Source of the DNA: Laterigemmans sp052161645
GTDB taxonomy: Bacteria > Planctomycetota > Planctomycetia > Pirellulales > Pirellulaceae
Direction: 5' to 3' (one strand)
Assembly (NCBI GenBank): GCA_052161645.1
Contig: CP197414.1
DNA length: 64,000 nucleotides
This document shows, one piece after another, positions 34,555 to 42,612 of the stretch. The position numbers and the translations under genes were made by a program. Numbering within the stretch: the first letter of the stretch is position 1; every line of letters begins with the position of its first letter. The notes beneath the pieces are model-generated. The model ran no database searches. It was not told the DNA's origin and saw only the letters and a program-made list of their open reading frames with translations.

Positions 34555-34895
34555 GGCGTTTACACGGATCGTGGTGTGTGCGGATAGATTCGCTCCCCCC
34601 CAGAAGCGAATGTCCCACCTCCGGAATCGAATGTGCCGATTCCGCGGACATTGCGGGGTATCGTCATTTGCCTTGGGCAAGTTGAAAAAAATAGGTGCAA
34701 ACCGGCGAAAAAACTATCTCTTGGCGGACTTGATTCCACCCGCTGGTGGGACCCAAATGATGGATCGCAACTGACGATTGCTGGCCGGGCAAATTCGCGC
34801 CGCGACGTTTACCTGCTAAGCTGTCGCCCAACCCCCGGCGGCCGCCGGAATGGAATCGATTTGCCGTTTTTCTCATCGAGCCCGACGCATCCTTT
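34555..34895. other. Divergent intergenic region upstream of pyrB and a lipoprotein gene
   Basis: This 341-bp stretch separates two divergent genes and holds no convincing reading frame. It should contain both promoters. A perfect 14-bp palindrome, CCGGCGGCCGCCGG, lies at 34835-34848, about 47 bp before the pyrB start, and could be an operator or simply a GC-rich chance palindrome. No PyrR-type leader hairpin or attenuator was recognised. Confidence 0.4.
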
Positions 34896-35846
34896 ATGGC
34901 TGAACTCCCACCCCCAGTACCTTGGAATCGACGACATCTGTTGGATTTGAAAAGCCTCTCGGCTGCTGAATTGATGGCGATGCTCGACACGGCCAGTTGG
35001 ATAAAACAAGCGACGGGGGGATGTCGCGATAAGCTCTCTTTGTTGTCGGGAAAAACTTGCGCCAACTTATTTTTTGAAAACAGCACCCGCACCCGCAATA
35101 GCTTTTCCTTGGCTGCCAAAAGACTGGGGGCCGATACGGTCGAATTCAGCAGTTCCGGCAGCAGCGTGGCCAAGGGGGAAACGTTCGTCGACACGGCCAA
35201 AACAATTGAGGCGATGGGTGTCGACTGGGTGGTGACTCGCCATCAAACTCCCGGCACGCCCCATTTGCTTTCCCGCCAATTGCAGTGCCATGTGCTGAAC
35301 GCGGGAGACGGGCCCCACGAGCATCCGACGCAAGGCTTGCTCGACATGCTGACCATTTTGGAGCATCGCGGCCGCATTGCCGGGCTGACCGTGGCCCTCG
35401 TTGGCGACATTCAGCACAGTCGCACGGCGCGGAGTAATTTGTGGGGGCTGCGAACCTTGGGAGCACGCGTGATCGTTTGCGGGCCGGCCACCTTGGTCAG
35501 TCAGCGGTGGGAAGAATTGGGAGTCGAAGTGGCCCATGATTTGGATGCCATTTTGCCGCAGTGCGACGTCTTGAATTTGCTTCGCATCCAGTTTGAGCGA
35601 CAGTCGATTCCCTCGTTCCCCAGCATCCACGAATATGCCCTGCGTTACGCCATGACGGGAAAGCGGATGCGAGCGGCCAAGGATGACATTTTGATTATGG
35701 CTCCTGGGCCGATCAATCGTGGTGTGGAGATTACTCCCGAGGTCGCCGATGGTCCCCAAAGCGTAATTTTGCACCAAGTGACCAACGGGATTGCCGTCCG
35801 CATGGCCGCCCTCTGGTTGCTGGCCCAAGTCAAGGAGCAAGCATAA
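34896..35846 (+). CDS. pyrB: Aspartate carbamoyltransferase catalytic chain
   Basis: The 316-residue protein is an aspartate transcarbamylase catalytic subunit. The carbamoyl-phosphate loop FFENSTRTRNSF carries the family STRTR motif. SSVAKGETFVDTAKTIE with its loop Lys, NAGDGPHEHPTQGLLD and LVGDIQHSRTARSN follow, and the C-terminal DILIMAPGPINRGVEI is typical. It makes carbamoyl aspartate in pyrimidine synthesis. The next gene starts right after its stop, and that gene is a dihydroorotase-like protein without metal ligands, the arrangement known from ATCase complexes of the Pseudomonas type. No pyrI regulatory gene is present. Confidence 0.97.
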   Translation: MAELPPPVPWNRRHLLDLKSLSAAELMAMLDTASWIKQATGGCRDKLSLLSGKTCANLFFENSTRTRNSFSLAAKRLGADTVEFSSSGSSVAKGETFVDTAKTIEAMGVDWVVTRHQTPGTPHLLSRQLQCHVLNAGDGPHEHPTQGLLDMLTILEHRGRIAGLTVALVGDIQHSRTARSNLWGLRTLGARVIVCGPATLVSQRWEELGVEVAHDLDAILPQCDVLNLLRIQFERQSIPSFPSIHEYALRYAMTGKRMRAAKDDILIMAPGPINRGVEITPEVADGPQSVILHQVTNGIAVRMAALWLLAQVKEQA

Positions 35847-37136
35847 ATGTCAACGCTTTGCCTGGAAAATGGGCGTATTATCGACCCTTCTCAGAGCTTG
35901 GACCGAGTCGCTCGCTTGTTGGTCATCGATGGAAAAATCGCTGCTTACGATCCGACCGATGGGATGATCCCACCGCACGCCCAATGGATCGACGCGCGGG
36001 ATCGCATCGTGGCTCCCGGACTGATTGATTTGGCGACGGAACTGCGCGAGCCGGGACGGGAGGAGGACGAAACCATCGCCACGGGGTTGGCCGCCGCGGT
36101 GGCTGGTGGTTTCACTTCGATCCTCTGCGCGGCGAACACCGATCCGCCGATCGATTCGCCCAGCACCGTCGAGTTGGTTCGCCAGAAAGCGGCTGCTGCC
36201 AACTTGGCCCGCGTGCACGTGATCGGCTGCGTCAGCAAGGGGCGTCAGGGGCAAGCGATGGCCGAACTCGGATTGTTAACCGAGGCCGGAGCGGTCGCCT
36301 TCAGCGATTCGCCCCGCCCGCTGCCCAACAACGCGTTGCTCCGCCGCGCGCTGGAATATTGTCGCATGTTCGATCGCCTCATTATCGATCGTCCCGGTGT
36401 ACCGGAGCTTTCGGTCGGCGGTGTGATGCACGAGGGACAGGTTTCGCTCGTCTTAGGGTTGGCCGGTTTGCCGACCGAAGCGGAGGATTTAGCCGTTGCC
36501 CGCGATGTTCGCTTGGCCGAGGCGACAGCGGGTCGGTTGCATGTCGGCCCGGTCAGCACGATGGGAGCGATCGACATGTTGCGGCGGGTCAAGCTGCGGG
36601 GAGTGGGAGTAACCGCGTCGGCTTGCCCGCATAACATCTGCGCCAGCCTCTGCGATGAGGCCTTGCGGACCTTCGATGCACGCTACAAAGTCCATCCCCC
36701 GCTCCGCAGTCCCCGCCATATCGAGACCTTGCGCGAAGCGGTTATCGACGGCACTATCGATGCTTTTCAGTCGGGGCACATGCCGCGGGCCGACGAGAAA
36801 AAAATGAACGATCTTGATTCGTCACCCTTCGGTCAATCGTCGTTGGAGACGAGTCTCTCGTTGGTGATCAGCGAGCTCGTGTTGCCCGGCTTGCTCGATT
36901 GGTCGACAGCCATTCGGCGGCTCTCCACGGCACCCGCTGAGATTGCCGGCATCCCAGGTGGCAGCTTACAAGTGGGCGAGTCGGCCGACATCGTGGTCAT
37001 TGACCCGGCGGCCAGTTGGACGGTGGACGAGTCCAAGTTTCTCTCTTACTGCCGCAGCTCACCATTGCACGGGCGGCAGCTGCAAGGCCGCGTCACGCAC
37101 ACAATCGTCGCTGGATTGGTCAAGTATCAACGTTAG
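35847..37136 (+). CDS. pyrC: Dihydroorotase-like protein lacking metal ligands (pseudo-PyrC)
   Basis: The 429-residue protein has the dihydroorotase fold signature, but the active site is lost. The usual DLHVHLREPG reads DLATELREPG, so both ligands of the HxH pair are replaced (Ala63 and Glu65). The expected later histidines become Asp181 in LIIDRPG and Pro235 in HVGPVST, and the catalytic Asp of the DHAPH motif becomes Gly310 in QSGHMPR. The rest of the frame is intact over a normal length, which argues for a structural partner of PyrB, as in Pseudomonas PyrBC'. An active dihydroorotase should exist elsewhere in the genome. The start follows the pyrB stop directly. The residue pairing was done by eye. 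Confidence 0.82.
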   Translation: MSTLCLENGRIIDPSQSLDRVARLLVIDGKIAAYDPTDGMIPPHAQWIDARDRIVAPGLIDLATELREPGREEDETIATGLAAAVAGGFTSILCAANTDPPIDSPSTVELVRQKAAAANLARVHVIGCVSKGRQGQAMAELGLLTEAGAVAFSDSPRPLPNNALLRRALEYCRMFDRLIIDRPGVPELSVGGVMHEGQVSLVLGLAGLPTEAEDLAVARDVRLAEATAGRLHVGPVSTMGAIDMLRRVKLRGVGVTASACPHNICASLCDEALRTFDARYKVHPPLRSPRHIETLREAVIDGTIDAFQSGHMPRADEKKMNDLDSSPFGQSSLETSLSLVISELVLPGLLDWSTAIRRLSTAPAEIAGIPGGSLQVGESADIVVIDPAASWTVDESKFLSYCRSSPLHGRQLQGRVTHTIVAGLVKYQR

Positions 37137-37141
37137 CCGCT

Positions 37142-37228
37142 GTTAGTTAGCCGCTTTGGCGTTAGCCGCGGTTAGTTAGCCGCTTTGGCGCTAGCCGCGG
37201 TTAGTTAGGGTTTTTTGATAAGTTCTTG
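37142..37228. repeat. 29-bp tandem repeat (2.3 copies) and degraded dispersed-repeat end
   Basis: Just after the pyrC-like stop there are two tandem 29-bp units (37142-37170 and 37171-37199) differing at one base, with a third, partial unit (37200-37208). Each unit holds GTTAGTTAGCCGCTTTGGCG and a GCTAGCC-like end, which is the reverse complement of the GGCTAGCGCCAAAGCGGC motif seen in other gaps. The following bases (about 37208-37228) resemble the right arm of the inverted repeat at 34016-34033. The block separates two convergent genes and may serve as a transcription end. Confidence 0.75.
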
Positions 37229-37247
37229 TTGAATGATGGGGAGCTGT

Positions 37248-38285
37248 TTAGATCGGCATTTTACGGCCCATATGCGCGAAGCCGGCGGCGGTTGCCATCC
37301 GGCCCCGTCGAGTGCGTACGATTAACTCGCTCCGCAACAAAAAGGGTTCGACTTCGTCTTCCAGCGTATCGGAGCTGACGTTCATCGTGTGAGCGATTGC
37401 TTCCAGACCGGCTGGTCCCCCATCGAACACTCGCAGCAGCGTATCGAGATAGCCACGGTCCTGTTTGTCGAGTCCCAGATGATCAATGCCAATCATCTCC
37501 ATGGCTCGCACCGCGATTTCCGGCGAGACCGTCCCTGGGGCTCGGCTTTGCGCGTAATCGCGGACCCACAGCAGCCGGTTGTTGGCAATCCGGGGAGTGC
37601 CGCGACCGCGAATGGCAATTTCTTCGGTGGCCGGTTCGTCGACTTCGACTTTCAGTTTTTGCGAGTTGCGGCGAATGATTTCTCGCAAGTCGGCAATCGA
37701 ATAATAGCTGAGATGCTCGCGGATTTGGAAACGATCGCGGAGTGGTGCACTCAACATGCCGGCCCGGGTGGTGGCGCCGATCATCGTAAAGGGTTGCAGG
37801 TCCAGGTTCAAAGTTCGCGCGTTGACCCCTTCACCCAACACGATATCAATGCGAAAGTCTTCCATCGCCGTGTAGAGGTATTCCTCGACGGTGCGAGGCA
37901 GGCGGTGGATTTCGTCGATGAACAGCACCGAACCGCTGGCTAGATTGGTCAGATAGGGGATTAGATCCTTGGGCGCTTTGAGCGCGGCCCCGCTGGCCAA
38001 TTGCACGCTGGTCTTCATTTCGGCGGGAATCACGGTGGCAAAGGTGGTTTTTCCCAAACCGGGCGGCCCATCGAATAAAATATGCCCCAAAGGCTCGCCC
38101 CGCGAGCGGGCGGCGTCGATGGCGATGCGTAATCGTTCAATCGTCTCGCGTTGGCCGACCATTTCGTCCATCGCCGAGGGGCGCAGCCGGGAGTCTTGGT
38201 TGATCGCCGCGGGGATTTCGTCCCCGTCGTGCTCTCCACCATCGTCACCACCGCCCGATTGCTGGTAAATTGCCTCGCGTCCCAT
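37248..38285 (-). CDS. ruvB: Holliday junction DNA helicase RuvB
   Basis: The 345-residue protein is RuvB, the branch-migration motor that works with RuvA. It shows LRPSAMDEMVGQ, the Walker A loop GPPGLGKT at about 73-80, the Walker B segment VLFIDEIHRLPR, the sensor stretch TMIGATTRAGMLSAPLRDRF and the C-terminal RGRGTPRIANN winged-helix region. ATG 38285 is chosen; the reading frame runs further upstream, but those residues do not resemble RuvB and overlap the bioA promoter region. The N-terminal tail is Gly/Asp-rich. ruvA and ruvC are not adjacent. Confidence 0.96.
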   Translation of the reverse strand: MGREAIYQQSGGGDDGGEHDGDEIPAAINQDSRLRPSAMDEMVGQRETIERLRIAIDAARSRGEPLGHILFDGPPGLGKTTFATVIPAEMKTSVQLASGAALKAPKDLIPYLTNLASGSVLFIDEIHRLPRTVEEYLYTAMEDFRIDIVLGEGVNARTLNLDLQPFTMIGATTRAGMLSAPLRDRFQIREHLSYYSIADLREIIRRNSQKLKVEVDEPATEEIAIRGRGTPRIANNRLLWVRDYAQSRAPGTVSPEIAVRAMEMIGIDHLGLDKQDRGYLDTLLRVFDGGPAGLEAIAHTMNVSSDTLEDEVEPFLLRSELIVRTRRGRMATAAGFAHMGRKMPI

Positions 38286-38406
38286 AACTCTCAGCACCGC
38301 TGTGAAATCTGGACAATCGTACAAATCCTTTAATCCTCTCAGCTTATCGACGGTTTGCCGTGGCGGGGAGGGCAGGGGAGCACTACCTGTGGAAATCGGA
38401 GTAAAG

Positions 38407-39837
38407 ATGGCGACTGCGGACAACTCGCAAACAATCGTTGGTGAACTGCAGCTACCGGATGCACTGGAGATCGAGCGACTTGACCGCTTGGCCGTCTGGC
38501 ATGGCTTTACGCAAATGGCCGAGTATCAACCGCTGGTGATCGAGCGGGCTGAGGGAAATTGGTTGATCGATTGTCACGGCCGGCGGTTGCTCGACGGGGT
38601 CAGCAGCCTGTGGTGCATTGTGCATGGGCATGGACACCCCCGCATCGTGGCTGCGATCGAGTCGCAATTGTCGCGCGTCGCCCAGGTCACTTCACTGGGG
38701 ATGGGCAGCACGACCGCGGCCAAATTTGCCGCCCGGTTGACCGAGATCACGCCGCTCGGTTTAGAGCACGTATTTTTCAGCAGCGATGGCTCGTCCGCGG
38801 TGGAAGCTGCTCTCAAAATGGCTTTTCAGTATTGGCAACAGCGGGGCGAAGCAAATCGCAGCAAGACTCGTTTTGTTTCCCTGGGCGCGGCTTATCATGG
38901 CGATACTACCGGCAGCACCAGCCTGGGCGGTGTGGAGCTGTTTCACAAATTGTTCTCGCCGCTGTTGTTCGATGTGCTTCGCGGGCCTTGCCCCGATACT
39001 TATCGACTGCCCGCCGGAATCACCAGCGAACAGGCTTGCTCGCAGTACTTGAGCGAGCTCGAACGATTGCTCAGCCAACATGCCGGACAAGTGGCGGCGA
39101 TCGTGATCGAACCGCTGGTCCAAGGTGCCGCCGGCATGATCATGCATCCGCCCGGTTTCCTCGCCGGCGTGCGGAAATTGGCAGATCAGTTCGATTGTCT
39201 GCTGATCTGCGATGAAGTGGCTACCGGGTTTGGTCGGACCGGAAAAATGTTTGCTTGTGAGCACGAACAGGTGACTCCCGATCTGCTCTGTCTCGGCAAA
39301 GGGCTCAGCGGTGGTTACTTGCCGATGGCGGCGACTTTGGCTACCGACAAAATTTGGCAAGCCTTCTTAGCCCCCAGCAGCGCGGGGCGGCAATTCTTCC
39401 ATGGACACACGTTCTCCGGAAATCCGCTGGCAGCGGCCGCCGGCTTGGCTTCTTTGGAGGTTTTTGAAGAGGAACAAACGTTGGCAAAATTACCCGCTAA
39501 AATTGCCCAGTTGGCTGCCGAGTTGGCGCCGCTGGAGTCGCACCCGCGAGTCGGTTCCATTCGACAACGCGGACTGATGGTGGGGATCGAGTTGGTTGCC
39601 GACAAAGCAGCCAAGACCCCTTTGCCTGCGGATCAATTGCGGGGGCGGCGAGTTTGCGAGCGAGCGGTTGCGAGTGGCGTTTGGATTCGGCCGCTGGGAG
39701 ATGTGGTGGTGTTGATGCCGCCGCTGAGCATCCAAACAGACGAATTGCAGTTGTTGGGCCGCGTAGTGCGGCAATCGATCCAGGAGGAATTTAATCACCA
39801 TCCTTTTTTGGCTAATCTCAATCCGGGCAAATTATGA
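38407..39837 (+). CDS. bioA: Adenosylmethionine-8-amino-7-oxononanoate aminotransferase
   Basis: The 476-residue protein is a class III PLP aminotransferase of the BioA type. Signatures are DRLAVWHGFTQMAEY near the start, FFSSDGSSAVEAALKMAFQY, LGAAYHGDTTGSTSLGG, the Asp-containing LLICDEVATGFGRTG, and the PLP lysine region CLGKGLSGGYLP. It makes 7,8-diaminopelargonate in biotin synthesis. ATG 38407 was chosen over upstream in-frame codons because it gives the family N-terminus. The ECF sigma factor start overlaps its stop by four bases. Other bio genes are not in the window. Confidence 0.93.
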   Translation: MATADNSQTIVGELQLPDALEIERLDRLAVWHGFTQMAEYQPLVIERAEGNWLIDCHGRRLLDGVSSLWCIVHGHGHPRIVAAIESQLSRVAQVTSLGMGSTTAAKFAARLTEITPLGLEHVFFSSDGSSAVEAALKMAFQYWQQRGEANRSKTRFVSLGAAYHGDTTGSTSLGGVELFHKLFSPLLFDVLRGPCPDTYRLPAGITSEQACSQYLSELERLLSQHAGQVAAIVIEPLVQGAAGMIMHPPGFLAGVRKLADQFDCLLICDEVATGFGRTGKMFACEHEQVTPDLLCLGKGLSGGYLPMAATLATDKIWQAFLAPSSAGRQFFHGHTFSGNPLAAAAGLASLEVFEEEQTLAKLPAKIAQLAAELAPLESHPRVGSIRQRGLMVGIELVADKAAKTPLPADQLRGRRVCERAVASGVWIRPLGDVVVLMPPLSIQTDELQLLGRVVRQSIQEEFNHHPFLANLNPGKL

Positions 39838-40406
39838 GCGAAGCGACGAACCTGTCACTCACCGATCCAGAAAATCTTTGGCAGTATCAACCTTATCTGA
39901 AGATGTTGGCCCGCGTGCAAATGCGCCGCGCCTATCAATCGAAGGTCGATCAGTCGGACATCGTGCAGCAGTCTTTAATGCAAGCCGTGCAGGCGATCGA
40001 CCAGTTCCGGGGCGGAAGTGAAGCCGAGTTGCGGGGTTGGCTGCGGCAGATTTTGGCTCGCAATATCTCCCACCTCGATCGCGATATGCACCGTGATAAA
40101 CGAGATGTGCGGCGGGAACGATCGATCGAGGATCGGTTAGCTCAATCGTCGTTGAGGTTGGAAGGTTGGCTGGCAGCCAGTTCGCCGACGCCGAGCCAAC
40201 ATGCCGTGGTCGGCGAACGCGTGATCCGGCTCAGTCAAGCGATTGAACAGTTGCCCGAGGAACAAAGAGAGGCTGTTAGGCTGCACTATCTAGAAGGTTT
40301 AAAGTTAGCGGAATGCGCCACCCGGATGGGAAAGACTACCGGAGCGATCGCCGGTTTGTTGCACCGAGGAATGAAAGCGCTGCGGCATGAATTGAAGCCA
40401 GGTTAG
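39834..40406 (+). CDS. ECF-type sigma-70 factor, planctomycete subfamily
   Basis: The 190-residue protein has region 2 (about residues 20-85: LARVQMRRAYQSKVDQSDIV, AIDQFRGGSEAELRGWLRQI) and region 4 with a helix-turn-helix (about 135-185: QLPEEQREAVRLHYLEGL, MGKTTGAIAGLLHRGMKAL). The sequence resembles a planctomycete-specific ECF subfamily (TIGR02984-like). Its start overlaps the bioA stop by four bases, so it is likely coupled to bioA, which is an odd partner. No anti-sigma gene or receptor kinase is adjacent. Target promoters are unknown. Confidence 0.85.
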   Translation: MSEATNLSLTDPENLWQYQPYLKMLARVQMRRAYQSKVDQSDIVQQSLMQAVQAIDQFRGGSEAELRGWLRQILARNISHLDRDMHRDKRDVRRERSIEDRLAQSSLRLEGWLAASSPTPSQHAVVGERVIRLSQAIEQLPEEQREAVRLHYLEGLKLAECATRMGKTTGAIAGLLHRGMKALRHELKPG

Positions 40407-40835
40407 GTGTTAGCGGTTAGCAGTTAGTTGGCACAATGTAGAACGATTGTCCCCAATCGTTTGCGAGTCAACCTGCTTGACCCGCAGCCGCAGTCGCAGA
40501 CACAGACGTTTAAGTCAGCGTATTACTCATTAGCAACCAAACCCCAGCGCCACGAAAAGACTCGCTCCCCGGGCTTGTCAGCGCCCGGCCCGCCAAAGGA
40601 AAGAATGATTAAGGAAAAGTGGAGATTGAAAGAGGCAAAATTCATCAGCGTCAAACCTGAAACCCACACTCTCTGCCCGAACTAGTCACGTGCAACCGAA
40701 CGGTGGCTAGCGCCAAAACCGCTAACAGTTTGTTAGCCGTTTCCGTTCGCCCCGCAACAAACACCACACGCGTCGCCAAACACCATAAAGTAAACTATTG
40801 CGAGAACATTAAATTCCATCCCTGAAGCTCTCACC
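40407..40835. other. Intergenic region with copy A of an inverted repeat pair
   Basis: This 429-bp gap has no convincing gene; a short frame inside it is composed of the repeat itself. It contains GTTAGCGG-type words near 40410-40430, a unique stretch, then the repeat at 40569-40724 (copy A). The last 100 bases before the small membrane protein gene should hold its promoter, but no clear -35/-10 pair was identified. Confidence 0.6.
40569..40724 (+). repeat. Inverted-pair repeat, copy A (~156 bp)
   Basis: This stretch begins with a GC hairpin (CCGGGC TTGTCA GCGCCCGG), continues through an A-rich middle with GGCAAAATTCATCAGC, and ends with GGTGGCTAGCGCCAAAACCG. The reverse complement of 50101-50257 matches it along its whole length with about a dozen differences by eye. 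A shorter match continues leftward (AAAAGACTCGCTCCC near 40555), where copy B has roughly 150 extra bases. It lies between the ECF sigma factor and the small membrane protein genes. Confidence 0.85.
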
Positions 40836-41141
40836 ATGCACGCAAGCAAAACCATCGCATCATCTTCGTCCAAGCTTTGGCTGGTGGGCTTGCTGACGCT
40901 GATCAGTTCGTTGGGGCTGACGCTGTTTGTCGTCATGCATGTGTGGCTGCGAGACGATGCTTGGCTGGAAGATGAGTTACAGCGTGTGCAGCCTTCGGTC
41001 ACTTATTTGGAACTAGAAGCAGAGATCGCCCGGGTGGAAACTAGTTTGTTACAGCAAGCCGCTTTTCGGCGTGCTTGGCAACAGTCGCAAATGCCGGCGG
41101 CAAGCCAAACGCCTGCTGCTGCCAACTCGGAATCTGATTGA
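40836..41141 (+). CDS. Small single-pass membrane protein (101 aa)
   Basis: The protein has one membrane helix at about residues 14-38 (WLVGLLTLISSLGLTLFVVM), then a charged, helical region (WLEDELQRVQPSVTYLELEA) and a short Ala/Gln-rich end. No known family was recognised. It is the first of three consecutive small rightward genes that each have one N-terminal membrane segment and a hydrophilic helical tail. The next gene starts eight bases after its stop. A structural or regulatory role in the envelope is a guess. Confidence 0.6.
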   Translation: MHASKTIASSSSKLWLVGLLTLISSLGLTLFVVMHVWLRDDAWLEDELQRVQPSVTYLELEAEIARVETSLLQQAAFRRAWQQSQMPAASQTPAAANSESD

Positions 41142-41148
41142 GTTATTG

Positions 41149-41379
41149 ATGCGCAAAATTCTGGGGCCGATGCGATTGATTATTCTCAGCTATCTGCTGT
41201 TTGGCATGGCGGCCTGCGCAGTGATGGTGGGTAAACAGCGGGCACGGGCTGAGACGCAGCGAGCGGCTGAACGTTATGGTGAGAAATGGCTGGCCGCTTC
41301 GCAAAGTCGCTCCGCCGCGCAACGTGCGCTGGAGCAGGCTCGCTCAGAAACCCCAGCAGACCAAACGCCAGCCGACTAA
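41149..41379 (+). CDS. Small single-pass membrane protein (76 aa)
   Basis: The ATG at 41149 opens a 76-residue frame with a hydrophobic N-terminal segment (MRLIILSYLLFGMAACAVMV, about 8-27) followed by a charged Ala/Glu/Arg-rich helix. The stop overlaps the start of the next gene in a TAATG arrangement, which suggests translational coupling. The helix contains Ala-Cys that could be taken for a lipobox, but Met at -3 makes this unlikely. No known family was recognised. Confidence 0.6.
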   Translation: MRKILGPMRLIILSYLLFGMAACAVMVGKQRARAETQRAAERYGEKWLAASQSRSAAQRALEQARSETPADQTPAD

Positions 41380-41783
41380 TGAATTTCGCCGATGAATTCC
41401 ACCATTCGCCGGGCAGATCACGCCCGGCAAATTCCTTGCGGGCCGCGATTGTGTTTGGCAGCGCGGGGCTGTTGGTCGTGCTGTGGTGCTGGTTATTGTT
41501 GGGGGGGCTTCCTCAAACGTATCCCCGTTCACCCGTGCCGCAGCGATGGAGCGGTGGTGAGCAGGTTGCTCTGGAACTGATTCCGAAGCGCAAGCAACAA
41601 TTGGCGGAGCTCAAGGCCCAGCTCGATCGACAGCTTTGGCACCACGCCGCCGAATTGGTCACCGCACAGCGGCAGCCGTCCGCTACTCCGCCTGCGGATT
41701 CGCCCAATGATCTTCTACTGCAGGCTGCCCAGCGTTGGTTGGCCGTGCAACCCAGTCCGCCAGGCGGCGACTACGAACCGTAG
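41379..41783 (+). CDS. Small single-pass membrane protein (134 aa)
   Basis: The 134-residue protein begins in the stop codon of the previous gene (TAATG). It has a membrane helix at about residues 21-43 (LRAAIVFGSAGLLVVLWCWL) followed by a helical segment rich in Lys, Gln and Leu (KRKQQLAELKAQLDRQLWHH) and a Pro-rich end. No known family was recognised. With the two preceding genes it forms a tight cluster of single-pass proteins, and it converges with the secreted protein gene 41792-42184. Confidence 0.6.
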   Translation: MNFADEFHHSPGRSRPANSLRAAIVFGSAGLLVVLWCWLLLGGLPQTYPRSPVPQRWSGGEQVALELIPKRKQQLAELKAQLDRQLWHHAAELVTAQRQPSATPPADSPNDLLLQAAQRWLAVQPSPPGGDYEP

Positions 41784-41791
41784 TTGCGACA

Positions 41792-42184
41792 TTATGGATA
41801 GACGTTCGACAGTGGATCGGCAATCGGCATCGGCTCGCCCGCTGGGGCTCGCGAAGTGCGCGGGCCGACGGTTAAGACTTCCCATGGCTTGGGATAAAAG
41901 TACTTCTTCTCAATCCGCCCGGCATGGTTGCGGTAAGAGCCCATATGCACATGCTCGTGCCAGCTCATTGCTTCTTGGCTGCTAGGCGCGATGATGTGGG
42001 AGATCGCGCCGCCCAAATATGACGGGCGATTAAAGCGGGCCCGATATGAATAAGGCAGGCGATTTCCCAACGGCGGTATCGGCTCAAAGCGATAATCGAC
42101 CGGTGGCGTGGGCCAAGTCGGATGGTCGGCCAGGGCGACGGTCGAGACAGTGAACAGGATCGCGAGGCTGAGTAAGTTACGCAT
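41792..42184 (-). CDS. Small secreted protein (130 aa)
   Basis: Reading leftward from ATG 42184, the 130-residue product has a signal peptide (RNLLSLAILFTVSTVALA, probable cleavage after ALA near residue 19) and a mature part rich in Pro, Tyr and His (RFEPIPPLGNRLPYSYRARF, SWHEHVHMGSYRNHAGRIE). The longer in-frame reading starting near 42253 would bury this signal. I recognise no family. It converges with the 134-residue membrane protein gene, leaving only eight bases between stop codons. Confidence 0.6.
   Translation of the reverse strand: MRNLLSLAILFTVSTVALADHPTWPTPPVDYRFEPIPPLGNRLPYSYRARFNRPSYLGGAISHIIAPSSQEAMSWHEHVHMGSYRNHAGRIEKKYFYPKPWEVLTVGPRTSRAPAGEPMPIADPLSNVYP

Positions 42185-42612
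<428 letters not shown>

Noticed and set aside
40428..40685. A small 85-residue frame between the sigma factor and the membrane protein genes
   Set aside because: Most of it is made of the inverted repeat copy, and copy B does not keep the frame.
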